The position numbers were made by a program, and so were the translations under genes. Shown here one piece after another: positions 12,416-24,200 of a stretch of 64,000 nt of DNA; position 1 is the first letter of the stretch, and the number at the start of each line of letters is the position of its first letter. The notes beneath the pieces were generated by a model. That model saw nothing but the letters and a program-made list of their open reading frames with translations, was not told the DNA's origin and ran no database searches. This DNA comes from Amaranthus tricolor (lineage: Eukaryota; Streptophyta; Magnoliopsida; Caryophyllales; Amaranthaceae), in contig NC_080049.1 of assembly GCF_026212465.1 (NCBI RefSeq), positions 6,102,515 through 6,166,514 on the forward strand, read 5' to 3'.

Positions 12416-12655
12416 GTTTGAACCACCGTCGGATCATACCTGGATCCAGCCAATACAGTCAATGTAGGTCGTTTTTCAGGGATCTAATGTAGATAGTTTG
12501 AACCACCGTCAGATCATATCCGGATCCAGCCAATACATTGAATGTAGGTAGTTTTCCAGGAATTTGATGTAGATAGTTTGAACCATTGTCAGATCATATT
12601 CGGATTCCGCCAATACATTGAATTGGGCAATATCTGGACTAATTTTTTCGACGGA
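12416..12655. repeat. 80-bp tandem repeat, three copies
   Basis: Units starting gtttgaaccaccgtcggatc occur at 12416, 12496 and 12576, an exact 80-bp spacing. Each contains 'ggatccagccaatac' or a close variant and 'gatgtagata'. Non-coding. Confidence 0.85.
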
Positions 12656-13515
12656 AAGCACTTGGTTGCAGCTAGTTTGGAAATGTTCTACGGATCATTT
12701 AATCCTTTAGATAGTGCATCAAACCGAACTTCAACATTGGGACTAAATTTTTTAGTCATTTGAAGTTGGTTTTGAAATGTTCTACGGATCTAATAACCCA
12801 TTAGAAGGTGAATCAAATCGAACTTGGGTCCGACTTTATAATAATACATCATGATAATTACTCAACTGGGTCTTCGATGATTCGGTCATAACATAACTCA
12901 GCTACTCTCAATACTCAGACAATTTTGCGAAATTATTGGAGGCCCTTGGGGGGTCCGAGTTTTTAATATTTCGGACAAATTGATGATACGGCAAAAGACA
13001 AAACTTGTATAATAACCTTAGACAAGAGAATCCGGCTATTCGATGGTACAGAATGACTCATCGCATCCGAATCGCTTATGATATATAGCTTATTAATTAG
13101 ACGGTCACATAGCTGGAGTTGACAAAAAATGGTAAAATTAAAGAGCTGGATTAAATATATCACATAATTAGACGGTCACACACGAGTGGGAACCTTCTTT
13201 TCCTCATAGCAAAATGATCTTTAAATCAAATCTTCATCATTAACAAATAATTTCCGAATCCTCAAAAATAATGGGTGCCGAGAAAAATTCAGGAAATATT
13301 CTCATATGACACAGTAAAGATAAGATGATGGTCCTTTAGACCGAAACCACTTAGTTAAAGCTAGTTTGGAAACGTTCTATGGGTTATCTAATCCTTTAGA
13401 ATGTGCATCAAACCGAACTTCAACATTAAGACTGGAATTTTTAGTCAATTGAAGTTGGTTTGGAAACGTTCTACGGATCTAATAACCCTTTAGAAGGTGC
13501 ATCAAACCGACCTTC
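12650..13515. repeat. Dispersed direct repeat pair inside the LTR element
   Basis: A block of about 165 bp around 'gctagtttggaaa..gttcta', 'gtgcatcaaaccgaacttc' and 'ttgaagttggttt' is present at about 12665-12835 and again at about 13355-13515. Each block also contains an internal half-repeat. Confidence 0.75.
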
Positions 13516-14136
13516 AATTAGTAGAACCTTTGCTTTTTATTAAGACTGTCAATAATTAAATTTAAAATCTCTGGGTAAACAAATGATATATGTCTTGCTT
13601 TATGACACCAAGAAGGCGTAGCCTCCTTAGACGTGAGAGTTTGAGAGCACATACACCAATTGATGTGCTCGATTAATAGTCCTTATCCATACATTCTTCA
13701 TCAATTTAGAAGAATATGAAAAAATAATATTTGCAGTGTAGTCAAGAATGAAGTGATGCATTTTGTAAATATATGATTTATGGTAATGGTAAATGAAAGA
13801 CCACAGTAAGAGCTCATGAAACACACAGGGGTTTGTAAGAATCCCCAGGAATACCTTACTTGATAAAGCCCTATGCTATCCAATATCGAACCAAATACTC
13901 CTATTTAAACATGAAGTTCGTAATTGGAGACCTCTTTCTGTTTGGTAATTTGAAGAGGATGGAATTAGGATTGACTATTTTGGCTGGGTAATTTATTTCA
14001 ATCAGTTTTTTTTTGGCTTGGATTTGTTTTCACAGTTGATTTACGGAGCGTTTTGGGTATGTCGATTTTAATTTGCGGTTTTTTTTTTGGAAAAGCCATG
14101 ACTTTTATGTTTTTCTCCCCACAGACGGCGCCAAAC

Positions 14137-14695
14137 TGTTTCGGTAATGAAACGAGGAATTGCAAAAGACATTTAAATACCTGGATATAAGGTGTAATCA
14201 AGGGTAACTGTTAGTATGCTGAAAGTGCTTATGATCCTTCCGTTGATGAGACCTCAAATCCTGCAATACAACGTTAGCCTTGTCCTTGGGGTGATTTCCC
14301 GGAAAACCCCTCCGACGCTCAAATCAGATCGGGAGACTGAAAGTAATGAATATATGATAATGAATGAATACAAGATTAACGGATTGTAGGATGAGTTCAG
14401 ATCAATTGAAGGAATATTTGGTTCAGTATAGATTGTACGTAGGAGGGTGAATATTTATTGTGGTGTAACGATAGCAATATAAAAGCTTAGTTTGGTGCAA
14501 ATGATGTATGCGACATGTATTTATAATGGTAGAATGGAGGTTGGATGGTGAATTGATGTGGGAATCATGGTTATGATGGGTGAGTGGTAGGTTATGATGA
14601 GTAGTGGGTAGTTATTTTAAGAAGTTATTGAACCGAGTTGGGTGGTTAGGGTTTGACTAAATAAATTACGGGTTTATTTATTTGACCCCATAACA
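14137..14695 (-). repeat. 5' LTR of the non-autonomous element
   Basis: Plus strand runs from TGTTTCGGTAATG to ccccataaca, that is TG...CA on either strand. It is adjacent to the primer-binding-like GGCGCC motif at about 14118-14136. Confidence 0.85.
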
Positions 14696-17087
14696 ATATG
14701 CTCCCATAATAATACTTAATTAAAGTGCTAAGGATGTTATCATAGTGATACAATTGAATAGTAGTACGATTTGACATTACCTTATAAAATAGATGCTAGA
14801 ATTATATCCTAGAAAGAATTAGTTAAATTAGTAAACTTACATGTTTTTTATGATGAGGGAAATTAGTAGCAGTAGTTGAAAAATCTTCAATCATGTCATA
14901 TTTTGTTGCTACATGTGTGTTTTGTTCGTGTAGAGAATACTAAGGGTATTCTTGATGACACCTTATGAATTTATAAGCTAAAATAAGATTGCATGAGTTA
15001 CTTCTAATGTATGCTACTTTAACTTTATATCTCAAACATTTAGCCTTCTTTAATTTTCGAACTCTCAATTTATAGTGCAGTGCATTAGGGGATCTAAAAG
15101 GAGTGGTTAAAATAAAATAAAATAATATTAATTAGCTTTATATTAATTTATGAGTTATATTCTCTTATAAAGCTAAAAAAAATATTATTTATATCAATAT
15201 TGAAAGGGGAGGTAATGACCTCACTCAAGGATCAAAAATATGAAGTTAAGTTGATGTTTGTGTTGTGTCTTAGTGTAGGAATCAAATGAGCAAGTTAATG
15301 ATGAATGACAAACTTGATGGGAATTACAAGTGGAGGATTAGTGTAAGAAGAGAGGAGCTAATTAGGGAGAAAACTAAGCAAGATAGAATAGCTCTATACA
15401 ATGAGACTATTGGTACACTTAATAGCATAAATATAAGTGAGTATATATAGGGGAGTATAGGTCATAAGAGTAATAAATCAGTAGGCAGCAACTGAAGAAG
15501 AAAAACGAGGCAGAATAGCAAGGTTGTTGCCTGCTTGTCCGAGCGCATGCCATGCTCATTCGAGCAGGTGCAATACAACACCTTCTGTATGCGTTTTTTG
15601 CCTTCCACGCGTCCCCGTGGTCCCCTACTTCATTACTCCTCCTTGTACTCTTGTCGATGCTTCTAAAATGAGATGTGCTACGAACCTTAAACACTTCCAT
15701 CCCAGGTCTCCACTACCATAAGTACAATGTACTATGGTACTTCTTGATTCTCATCCAAAGAATCACAATATGGTACTTTGTCCTCTTCGAGATTACACTA
15801 ACTAATATGATTAAGACTCTTAATTATGTTTTGATTACTTGGTAAACCAAATCACCAATAATCCTAATAAATATTAATATGAAATTTTCAATGCCAATTA
15901 TTCTATTACAATTAAAAACCATTTTTTATAAAACTCTTCATTGATAATATGTATTGCATTTAGGGAAGATGAAGGGATGTGTTCCAAAACAACAACCTAA
16001 CATTATAATTAAGTGTGACACTTGCCATAAAATGCTTGTAAAATACATTATAATAGTGACATTTGGCACAAAATGAATATAAATTAATAAATTGTATGAT
16101 ATGATGTTAATTAATAAATATAACATTAAATTTAAATTTATTACTAAATCAAGAGTTAAAATCTACTTCTGGGCCATTTGTTAGCTTTTGCAATATATCA
16201 ATTCTATTAAATTAGTAACAAATTTATAAGCTAATCATTATTGTTAACGTTACGCTAATTTGTTTTATTGACTTATTTTAGCCATAGGGTTCTATATGTA
16301 GTATTATTTGTGAAAAGAATTTAGGATATTTTTTGTCCTAATTGTACGGAAAAAGCAAAGCAAATAGTATTTGAGCATTACGAGTAGATAATAATAATTT
16401 TAAAAATCTATTGTACAAAGATTTTCCTTGAGACATGTGTACAGTATGTCTATTCTCTACTAAGGTGATGTCTATAAAGTTATTATAGCTTAGATCATGG
16501 AGCTAATTAGGAGTAATTGCACACTAGACCAACTGACTTGATCATGAAGTTAAATAGCACACTAAGCATTATTAGTTGGTTCTTTTAAGATTAGTATATT
16601 ACACTAACCACTTTCGTTAATACGTTTCCATTATTATGTTATAGAAGTATTAGAAGACGTATTAAACATGTTCAACATGTTCGATTTTATATGGCCCTGA
16701 AAAATTGAGAGCCTCAATATTCAATTACGTAGTACATGTTTAGTGTTTAAAGATACCGAGTTGTTAGAAAAATATTATAATTTTTAAAATTGCACAGCGC
16801 CTTTAAAGATTTTATCAATTTTTGTTCCGCTCTTGAGAAGTATTTTACTTTTGTAAAAATTTCAAAATAATTGTTATATTACTTAATTTTATAATGTGTA
16901 AAAGCATTTAATGTGTAAAAGCATTTAATATGGTAATAAATTTACACATAGAGTAAGAAAACATACATAAATAATTATATTTTTCAGGACGAAGGGAGTA
17001 ACATGTTACATTCAATGAAATATACACTATACTCCTACTTTAACTAGATTGTTCTTTAATACTTCCTCCATTACAACATACACCCAG
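14696..17087. other. Spacer with one GC-richer patch
   Basis: Mostly AT-rich without recognisable genes. A patch at about 15490-15720 is distinctly GC-richer (short frames on both strands, 15419-15700 minus and 15524-15721 plus), but neither translation resembles a family I know. It may be part of an unrecognised repeat. Confidence 0.4.
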
Positions 17088-17432
17088 GGACGAAGTTGCA
17101 TGGGGGGCCTAGGAGCCCGGCCCTCCTTTTCCAAAATACGATAATTATCTGTATGACCATTTTGTTTATTTTGCGATATTTTTTAAAATAGACCTCTTAT
17201 TACATCAAAAAATATATATTTTTGCACTTTAAGAAAAATAATTCAAGACACAATGTATTATAACATTATATTACTTCAGATATAAAAAAATTATACAAAC
17301 AAAACACTTAAAAAGTGTTGCTAAAAACCGAGCCTAAATAGCACTAATGCACTATTTAATATTTGAGGCCCCTTATTTCTATGAGCCCTAGGCGGTCGGC
17401 TACCCTAGATGCCCTAAGAACCGACACTGAAT
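17088..17432. mobile_element. Possible hAT remnant
   Basis: Left end cagggacgaagttgc and right end ccgacactg (CAGTGTCGG inverted) resemble hAT-type CAGGG/CAGTG termini. The interior contains 'gcctaggagcccgg' and 'gagccctaggcggtc'. No 8-bp duplication was found, so boundaries are uncertain. Confidence 0.35.
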
Positions 17433-17646
17433 ATTACAAAAATTACTAGATCTCAATGGTTAGAGTAATATATTTGTAGCATAAGGTTAAGAAATCAAAT
17501 CCTAATTTAAACTATTACTTGTTAGCAAACTAATAAGTTTATATTATAATGTCATTATTCTATCTTTCATAATTTTACATTCATAATTTTGCCATCATCC
17601 TTTTTAGTGTGTGCGTGTTTATATTTTTGCTATTTTAACTTTAATA

Positions 17647-18222
17647 CTCCCTCCTATTCATCCTAAGTGTCTTATTTTCTTATTTGGTCAAGTCACCCTA
17701 AATGTCTCATTTCTATTTTGGATATGTTACCTTTACTAATTTACCCCTATTAAACTTAGCTTTTTCACACCTTTACACCTATTAACCCCACTTTACCCCT
17801 ATAAAAATTTAAAAACATTATACTTTTTTCTTTCACATGCGGTCCCATTTAACCACCTAAAAATGGTTATTTTAAGTAAATACAAATTAGATTTGAACTT
17901 ATATATAATTAAAAATTAATTATTTTAAGTAATAAGTTCTTAGTAATATATATTAGTATTTGTTAAATGAAAGTATTTGTATACATAATGAAAAGATAAA
18001 TAACAATGAAATATAAAAAAGAAAATTTCCATGCTAAATTTCAAAATGTCTCTATAGTTCGAAAGTAGATTTTATATGAACTTAGTAAATACAAAAATAG
18101 TGTGCACCAATTTAAAGTTTAAAAGTGTGAGTAAGAAATGGTAAATTAAGTGGTGTGACTAAGTGAAATATGAGAATGAAAAGTATGAACTTATAAATAA
18201 AAGAATAACGAATATTGCATAA
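17647..18222. mobile_element. One-ended Stowaway-like fragment and AT-rich spacer
   Basis: CTCCCTCCTATTCATCCTAAG begins here after TA, with the wording of Stowaway left ends. I could not find its right terminus. The rest is AT-rich and non-coding. Confidence 0.4.
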
Positions 18223-18231
18223 TAAAAATAA

Positions 18232-19014
18232 GGAAAATGTCACGTGGTAACCTTGAGGTAGTGGGTTTTTCACGTGGTAACTAAAGTTTTTTAACTAGGT
18301 CAATAAAGGTGAGTATTTTTAATTTACAAGAATTTCAATAAACTTAACAAACGTCATTACAAGTTTCCCTAACTCTTCAATCTTCCTAAGCAGTATTTGA
18401 ATACCCCTTTGCAATTGAATATGATCTTTGTGAAGGTTGAACTCTCCACCAATCCTAATTAACTTCTTATCTCTAACGGTCCAACCCATTTAAAAAGATT
18501 GTAAAACTTACATTTGTAGTACATACTACCAGGATTTGCTTTTGAATCTGAAACTCTAGTCTTAGCCAATCTTTGTGGTGTGCAATTACATTCTCTAATC
18601 CAACCCATTTTATTGTTGCTTCCAAGAAAATTTGAAGAACAAATTCAAAAAAAAAAATCATTTTAAGCACAATGGCTTGAAGAAGGAATCCTAATTTGAT
18701 AGTAGAAGGAGAATTGAAAAAACTAGGGTTTGAATTTTGGGGAAGAAATGTGAGTTGGAGGAAAGATAAAGTAAAGTTAATGTTTATGTTTTGGGAAAAA
18801 TTTATGTTATTGATGCAATGTGCTTTGATGAATGCTTCAAAAAGGCGTACAATATGCTTTAAACTCTCTAAACTAACTTCATCAGACATTTTTTGTGTAA
18901 AAAGGTTATGGAGAATGAATTGGATAAACCTTCGAGTTACCGCGTGAATTTTTAAAAAACTTTGATTATCACGTAGAAAACTCAATACTTTAAGATCACT
19001 ACGTAGTATTTTCC
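18232..19014. mobile_element. Pack-MULE-like element, 783 bp
   Basis: Flanked by a perfect 9-bp duplication TAAAAATAA (18223-18231 and 19015-19023), the Mutator hallmark. Ends are GGAAAATGTCACGTGGTAAC and, inverted, GGAAAATACTACGTAGTGAT. The similarity continues inward as 'gtttttcacgtggtaact' versus 'gttttctacgtgataatc'. The centre is not repeat-like but carries a minus-strand gene-like fragment with a GRF-type zinc-finger signature (18473-18626). No transposase. Confidence 0.85.
18473..18626 (-). pseudogene. GRF-type zinc-finger-like gene fragment inside the MULE
   Basis: Reading the minus strand from the ATG near 18613 gives a short frame with CNC, then about 19 residues later NPGSMYYKC, then FKWVG. 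This matches the plant GRF zinc-finger pattern (CxC...NPGxxFxxC...F.W). The expected fourth Cys is not evident. The frame soon meets a stop after about 48 residues. A longer minus-strand frame (18473-19093) overlaps in another register and is probably a shadow. This looks like a captured host fragment rather than an element gene. The role is unknown; in other proteins GRF fingers bind nucleic acid. Confidence 0.5.
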
Positions 19015-19519
19015 TAAAAATAATATAGACTAAATAGATATTAAATTTACGTACTTGGGATAATGACAACATTTTATATAATGGCAAGGACAAAAAATAA
19101 TGAAAGAGCTAGAGTTTCACGTGCTTCCTTTGTAACCATATTTTGTGAAAGCATTGTCTTTTATTGAACTAAAAATTAAATGCAGACAAAAGAATATAAA
19201 CAAAGGACACATATTTTCACCGTTTTTAGAACTAACAACGTAGAAGTATTAAATAAAAGTCTACGTAAGATAATCAAACCATATAAAATTTTGAATTCTC
19301 ATCCTCTATCAAAGTATTAATAATGCTTACACCATTTGGACATTTGTATTTTTTTAACAATTAGCTTTTTATCAAAAAATATAAAAAATTAATGTTATAT
19401 TAAAATGAAATTAATACGATTTCATATGATTTTGTTCTTTCTTACAGATAAAAATAATTATTTGAGATTAAATTAGATTTATAAATGTCATAAAATGTTT
19501 ATATAATACAAGAAAAGTA

Positions 19520-19815
19520 GGAAAAATCAGTATGAATGATATAATCTTTCCTTAATTTTCTTATAATAATATCAACTTATGAGTAACCATGAATAACACC
19601 AATTTAAGATGTTTTTTCCTAGAATAATACCAACTTTAATTTATTAACTAATTTATGAAAATTTTCTGTCATATAATTTCCTATAGTTTGATTTTTAACA
19701 TGTTAGGAACGTTTTAGGAAAACACCCCCTAAGTTGGTATTATTCATGGTTAATCAAAAGTTGGTGTAATTGTAAGAAAATAAGCAAAAAATTGTATTAT
19801 TCTGATAATTTTACC
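19520..19815. mobile_element. MULE-type MITE, 296 bp
   Basis: Starts GGAAAAATCAGTATGAATGA and ends with an inverted relative (GGTAAAATTATCAGAATAAT). It is flanked by near-identical 9-mers AGAAAAGTA (19511-19519) and AAAAAAGTA (19816-19824). The halves are inverted around 'aaccatgaataacaccaa' and its partner 'ggtattattcatggtt'. Related fragments occur near 40435 and 59930. Confidence 0.75.
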
Positions 19816-20052
19816 AAAAAAGTATGACACTTCTTATTTGTTGTATTTTTTCATTGTCTTGCCACTTTTCTTAACTGCCCTCTTTGCCCTCCCCCTCGTA
19901 AAAATTGTGTTTTGGTAAAATTACGTCTCTTGTTCAACGTAAACGCAATGTATATGGATTTTCGTAAGTGTTCTGGACTCAAATTGAAATTTTTTTTATC
20001 GATTAATTTTCGATTAGTTTTGTAAATTATTTTAAATAGTAGTGGAGGCAAA

Positions 20053-21277
20053 TATTAGAATGTTTTGCCTTGACCTTTATTATTGTTTGAGGTTTATAAA
20101 TAGATACACGAATAAGCTAAGTATGATAACTAGAATAATTACATATTACACAATATATTCTAGGAATATTAGCAAAATAAAATCTAGAAAAATTGGCTCA
20201 AAATAATCCCAACTTTGACCTGAATTTGTTCAAGGCATACACTACAACTTGGTAACTTAGGATAGTAGGTTACCTCCATTTTAAAAAAAAAGAAAAATAA
20301 ATAAATAAAGGAAAAAAAAAGTAAAAACACTTCTTCACACTCTAACCCTCCTCCTCCACCACCAACTGGCCACCCCACTACCAGCCAGCCTCCTATAGCC
20401 ACGCCAGCAACAGTCGCCACCATCGAACACCGACCACGCCAGCAACAGCCTCCCCCAAGCCCCCTCCTCTCCCACCATTCGAATACCAATAAAGCAAAAA
20501 AAAAAGTAAAAACCCTCACCACCCAGGCACCACCGCCCCACCACAACCACCACCATTTACATTCCTCACAGTCCAAATCTCCACTACCACTCGAAATCAA
20601 CCCAACCCCTACCTATTTTGCAGCGAAAAGAATATGGGTGTGGCTTTGGTTTATTAATTTCAATTGATTTTGGGGTTGAGGTAGTGCTTGAGGTGGCTCA
20701 TCAATTGGGACTGCGGTGGTGCAGTCGGAGATGGGTGCCGAAAATTAGTGGTGATGCAATTTGAAGGATGGTCATGAAGATGGTGATCAAATGGGGTGCT
20801 GTTGTGGTTGTAGGCCGATGAAGATGTTGGTGCCTGGGTGGTGAGGGTTTTTTCTTTTTTTTTCCCTTTATTCGTGTTCGATGGTGGTTGCAGGCCGATG
20901 AATGGGTAGTTGTAGGCTGGTGTTCGATGGTGGCGGCTGTTGCTGGCGTGACTGTGGAAGGCTAGCTGGTGGTGGAGTGGTCGGTTGGTGATGGAGGAGA
21001 AGGGTTGGGGTGTGAAAAAGTGTTTTTACTTTTTTTTTCCTTTATTTATTTTTTTTATTTTTCTTTTTTTTTTAAATGGAGGTAACCTGCTATCCTAGGT
21101 TACCAAGTTGTAGTGTATGCCTTGAACAAATTCAGGTCAAAGTTGGGATTATTTAAAAATAATTGATAGTGGGGATTCTTTATGGCCAATAATTGATAAT
21201 TGGTATTATTTTGAGCCGATTTTCCTAAAATCTAAATATTTTATTCTATCAAATATTAAAAATATCCTACTCTATCA
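20053..21277 (-). repeat. 3' LTR of the second copia, interrupted by a MULE
   Basis: LTR sequence at 20053-20186 resumes at 21235-21277 after the MULE and its duplicated 9-mer. Joined, it parallels 24985-25161 with only scattered substitutions. Confidence 0.85.
20187..21225. mobile_element. Long-TIR MULE, 1039 bp, inside a copia LTR
   Basis: Flanked by a perfect 9-bp duplication TAAAATCTA (20178-20186 and 21226-21234). Ends are GAAAAATTGGCTCAAAATAA and, inverted, GGAAAATCGGCTCAAAATAA. Imperfect inverted arms of about 180 bp (containing 'gacctgaatttgttcaaggc') frame a GC-rich centre full of 'ccaccac'/'gtggtgg' words, partly also inverted. The right arm carries about 45 extra bases. The glycine/tryptophan-rich and proline-like frames in the centre (for example 20184-20600) are low-complexity and unlikely to be genes. 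Confidence 0.85.
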
Positions 21278-24200
21278 TAACCCCGCAGTCGAATCGGGAG
21301 GTTTGCGGACACTGAGACTGGCACGAAAGTCATCAAATAAAATCTTAAGAAGACCCTTAGTAAAAATATCAGCAATCTGATACAGGGAAGGAACATGAAG
21401 AACACGAACTTCACCTTGTTTCACCTTTTCTCGAACAAAATGAATATCCATCTCTATGTGTTTGGTGCATTGTTGGTGAACAAGGTTGCCAGAAAGATAG
21501 ATTGCACTCACATTATCACAATAAACCAAAGTGGCCTTCATAAGAGGACAATGCAACTCAAGAAGTAAATTACGAAGCCAACATGTCTCAGAAACAACAT
21601 TAGTAACACCACGATACTTTGCTTCAACACTAGACTTAGACAAGGTGGGTTGCCATTTTGAGGACCAAGAAGTGAAATTGTCCCCAAGAAAAACACAATA
21701 ACCGGAGGTGGAGCGACGAGTGTCAGGACAACCACCCCAATCAGTATCTGTATAAGAGAGTAAAGAGAAAATGCAAGATTATACAACTGAAGACCATGAT
21801 CAAGAGTTCCTTTTAGGTACCGAAGAATGCGATGAAGGGAAACCATATATTCAACTTTTGGATCATGCATAAATAGGCAAACCTGTTGAACAACATAAGA
21901 AATATCATGCCTGGTAAAAGTGAGGTACTGAACAGCACCTGTAAGAGCACGATACAGAGTTGGATCCGCATACAGAGTGCCGGAGGAGGCACTAAGCTTG
22001 CTGATAGTAGCAACCGGAGTAGGAGTAGATTTGCAATTAGTCATACCAGCACGGTCCAAGATATTTGCAGCATATTTAGACTGAGAAAGAAACTAACCCT
22101 GAGCATTGTGTGTTACTGCAATCCCTAAGAAGTAGCTCAAGGGTCCAAGATCTTTCATGGCAAATTCAGCACTCAACTTAGCCATGATAGACAATCGAAG
22201 AGCATAAGAAGAAGCAGTAAGGATAATATCAACATAGAGAAGCAAGTAAGCAACATCATGACCATTAGAGTAAATAAACAAGGAGTTATCACAAATGTTA
22301 TTCCGAAAGCCAAAATAGTCACAAAATCGGCAAAACGTTGATATCAAGCTCGAAGGGCCTACTTAAGGCCATATAGAGATTTTCATAACCGGCAGACATA
22401 ATCTGGGTGAATAAGATCATGAAAACCCATAGGTTGATGCATATATACAGTCTCGTTAAGGTGACCATGCAGAAACGCATTTTTAACATCCAACTGATGA
22501 ATGGACCAAGATTTTGCTAGGGCAATCCTGAGAACAACCCGAAAAGAGGCCGGTTTGACAATCGGACATAAAGTCTCATCATAATCAATACCTTCTCGCT
22601 GAGACTTACCATCTCCCACCAAATGAGCTTTATACCACTCAAAAGACCCATCAAAATGTGTCTTATGCCGAAAAATCTATAAAGAACGAATAATATTGGC
22701 ATTAGACAGACGAGGAACAAGCTCCTAAGTATCATTCTCAATTAAAGCATCATATTCTTCTTGCATAGCCCATTTCTAGTTAGGGTCACGTAAGGCACTA
22801 AGAGGGTTTTTGGGAACTGGAGAAGGGGAAGAAGAAATGACTGAAAAAGCTTGAGAAAAATATTTGGGATTAGGCTTATAAATTCTGTGTAGACTAAGAG
22901 TAGTCATACCGAGAGGCACGGGAGCCGGGGTTTGGGAGGTGGTGTGGCGAAGAGGGGGAGACCGGTAAGGTTAAGGACTATGATGGAGAGTTTGGCTGGG
23001 AGCGTGAGGCAGCCCAGTAGAGACGAGAGGAAAAGTAGGCAATTCGGAAGAGGCAGAACCCTGCCTCGTGAGGAGCAGGCTTGAGAGGAGTGGGCTGACA
23101 CGAATAGGGTGGCCCATAAGGAAGTGAAGTGTGATAGATAGCTTGGATGAGTGCAGGATGCATGTTTTCATCAAAAAAGTCATAAGTAGTGGATGGAGAG
23201 GAGGAAAGTTTTGTGAATAGAAACACTGACTCATCAAATATCACATGACGAGACAAAATAATTTTGTGGGAGGAAGGAGCATAACATTGTAGCCTCGATG
23301 AGAAGAAGGATAACCCAAAAAAACACATGGTGTGGAACGAGGTTGTAATTTATGAATTTCAGAAGAGGAGATGAGGGGATAACACAAACAACCAAAAGTG
23401 CGTAAGTGGGGGCTTTTCGATGGAGAATATGAGTCGGGGTGAGATTTCTCAAGAGTTTAGAGGGCAAAATGTTGAGAAAAATATGAGTAGTTTCCAAGGC
23501 GTGAGGCCAAAGAGAAGGAGGAAGAGAGGCATGGCAATGAAGAGTACGAATGACATTATTAATTGAGCAAATTTTGCATTCGGATTTTCCATTTTGTGAG
23601 GAAGTTTTTGGACAAGAGAAACGCAAGCTAATGCTATGTTGGGCACAAAAGTTATGAAACGACCCATTATAAAATTCACCCCGTGATCACATTGAAAATT
23701 TTTTAATAGGAAGGCCAAATTGTGTGAGAATAAATGTTCGAAAATTAACAAATATGTCATAGACTTGCGATTTCCTACTGAAAGGAAATGTCTATAAAAA
23801 ATTTGTATTATTGTCAAGAAAGAGAACATAGTACTTATAGCCAGAAGGACTAGAAACAGGGGATGTCCACAAATCATTGTGAATAATATCAAACGGTATA
23901 GTACTATGAGAATCAGAAGAAAAGAAGGGCAATTTAACTTGTTTACCCAATATACAGGATTGAGAAATAGAAGAGGGAACCCTAGGACAGTCAATGGATT
24001 GAGAAGCTCGTAGGGACTGCAATATATCATTTTCCGGATAGCCTAAACGGGAGTGTCAAATAGTGATAGAGACAGTAGAAAAAGTCATATTAGAGGAAGT
24101 AGTGATAGGTGGTGTGACAGAGGGTAAGGTAAATGGGTAGAGATCTCCCTTACTGTTGCACCGAAGGATTTGATTTCCAGTACCCAAAGCCTTGATAGAA

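Larger units (their letters stand above)
10630..14695 (-). mobile_element. Non-autonomous LTR retrotransposon (LARD-like)
   Basis: Two direct repeats (10630-11182 and 14137-14695) differ at only a handful of positions. Inside the right repeat, minus strand reads TTTGGCGCCGTCTGTGGGGA directly after the LTR, a primer-site context familiar from plant Ty3/gypsy elements, so the element lies on the minus strand. The 2.95 kb interior has no gag or pol domains, only short frames, and is made of layered tandem repeats. No matching target duplication was found, and the left LTR seems to have lost a few terminal bases (compare 'gccccacgc' with 'gaccccataaca'). Confidence 0.8.

Noticed and set aside
18473..19093. 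206-residue minus-strand frame
   Set aside because: It crosses the MULE boundary and its right-hand target duplication, and lies in a different register from the GRF-like signature, so it is unlikely to be a gene.
20184..20600. 138-residue minus-strand frame rich in Gly, Trp and Val
   Set aside because: It lies across one arm and the GC-rich centre of the MULE at 20187-21225. Composition follows the ccaccac repeats and no family resemblance exists.
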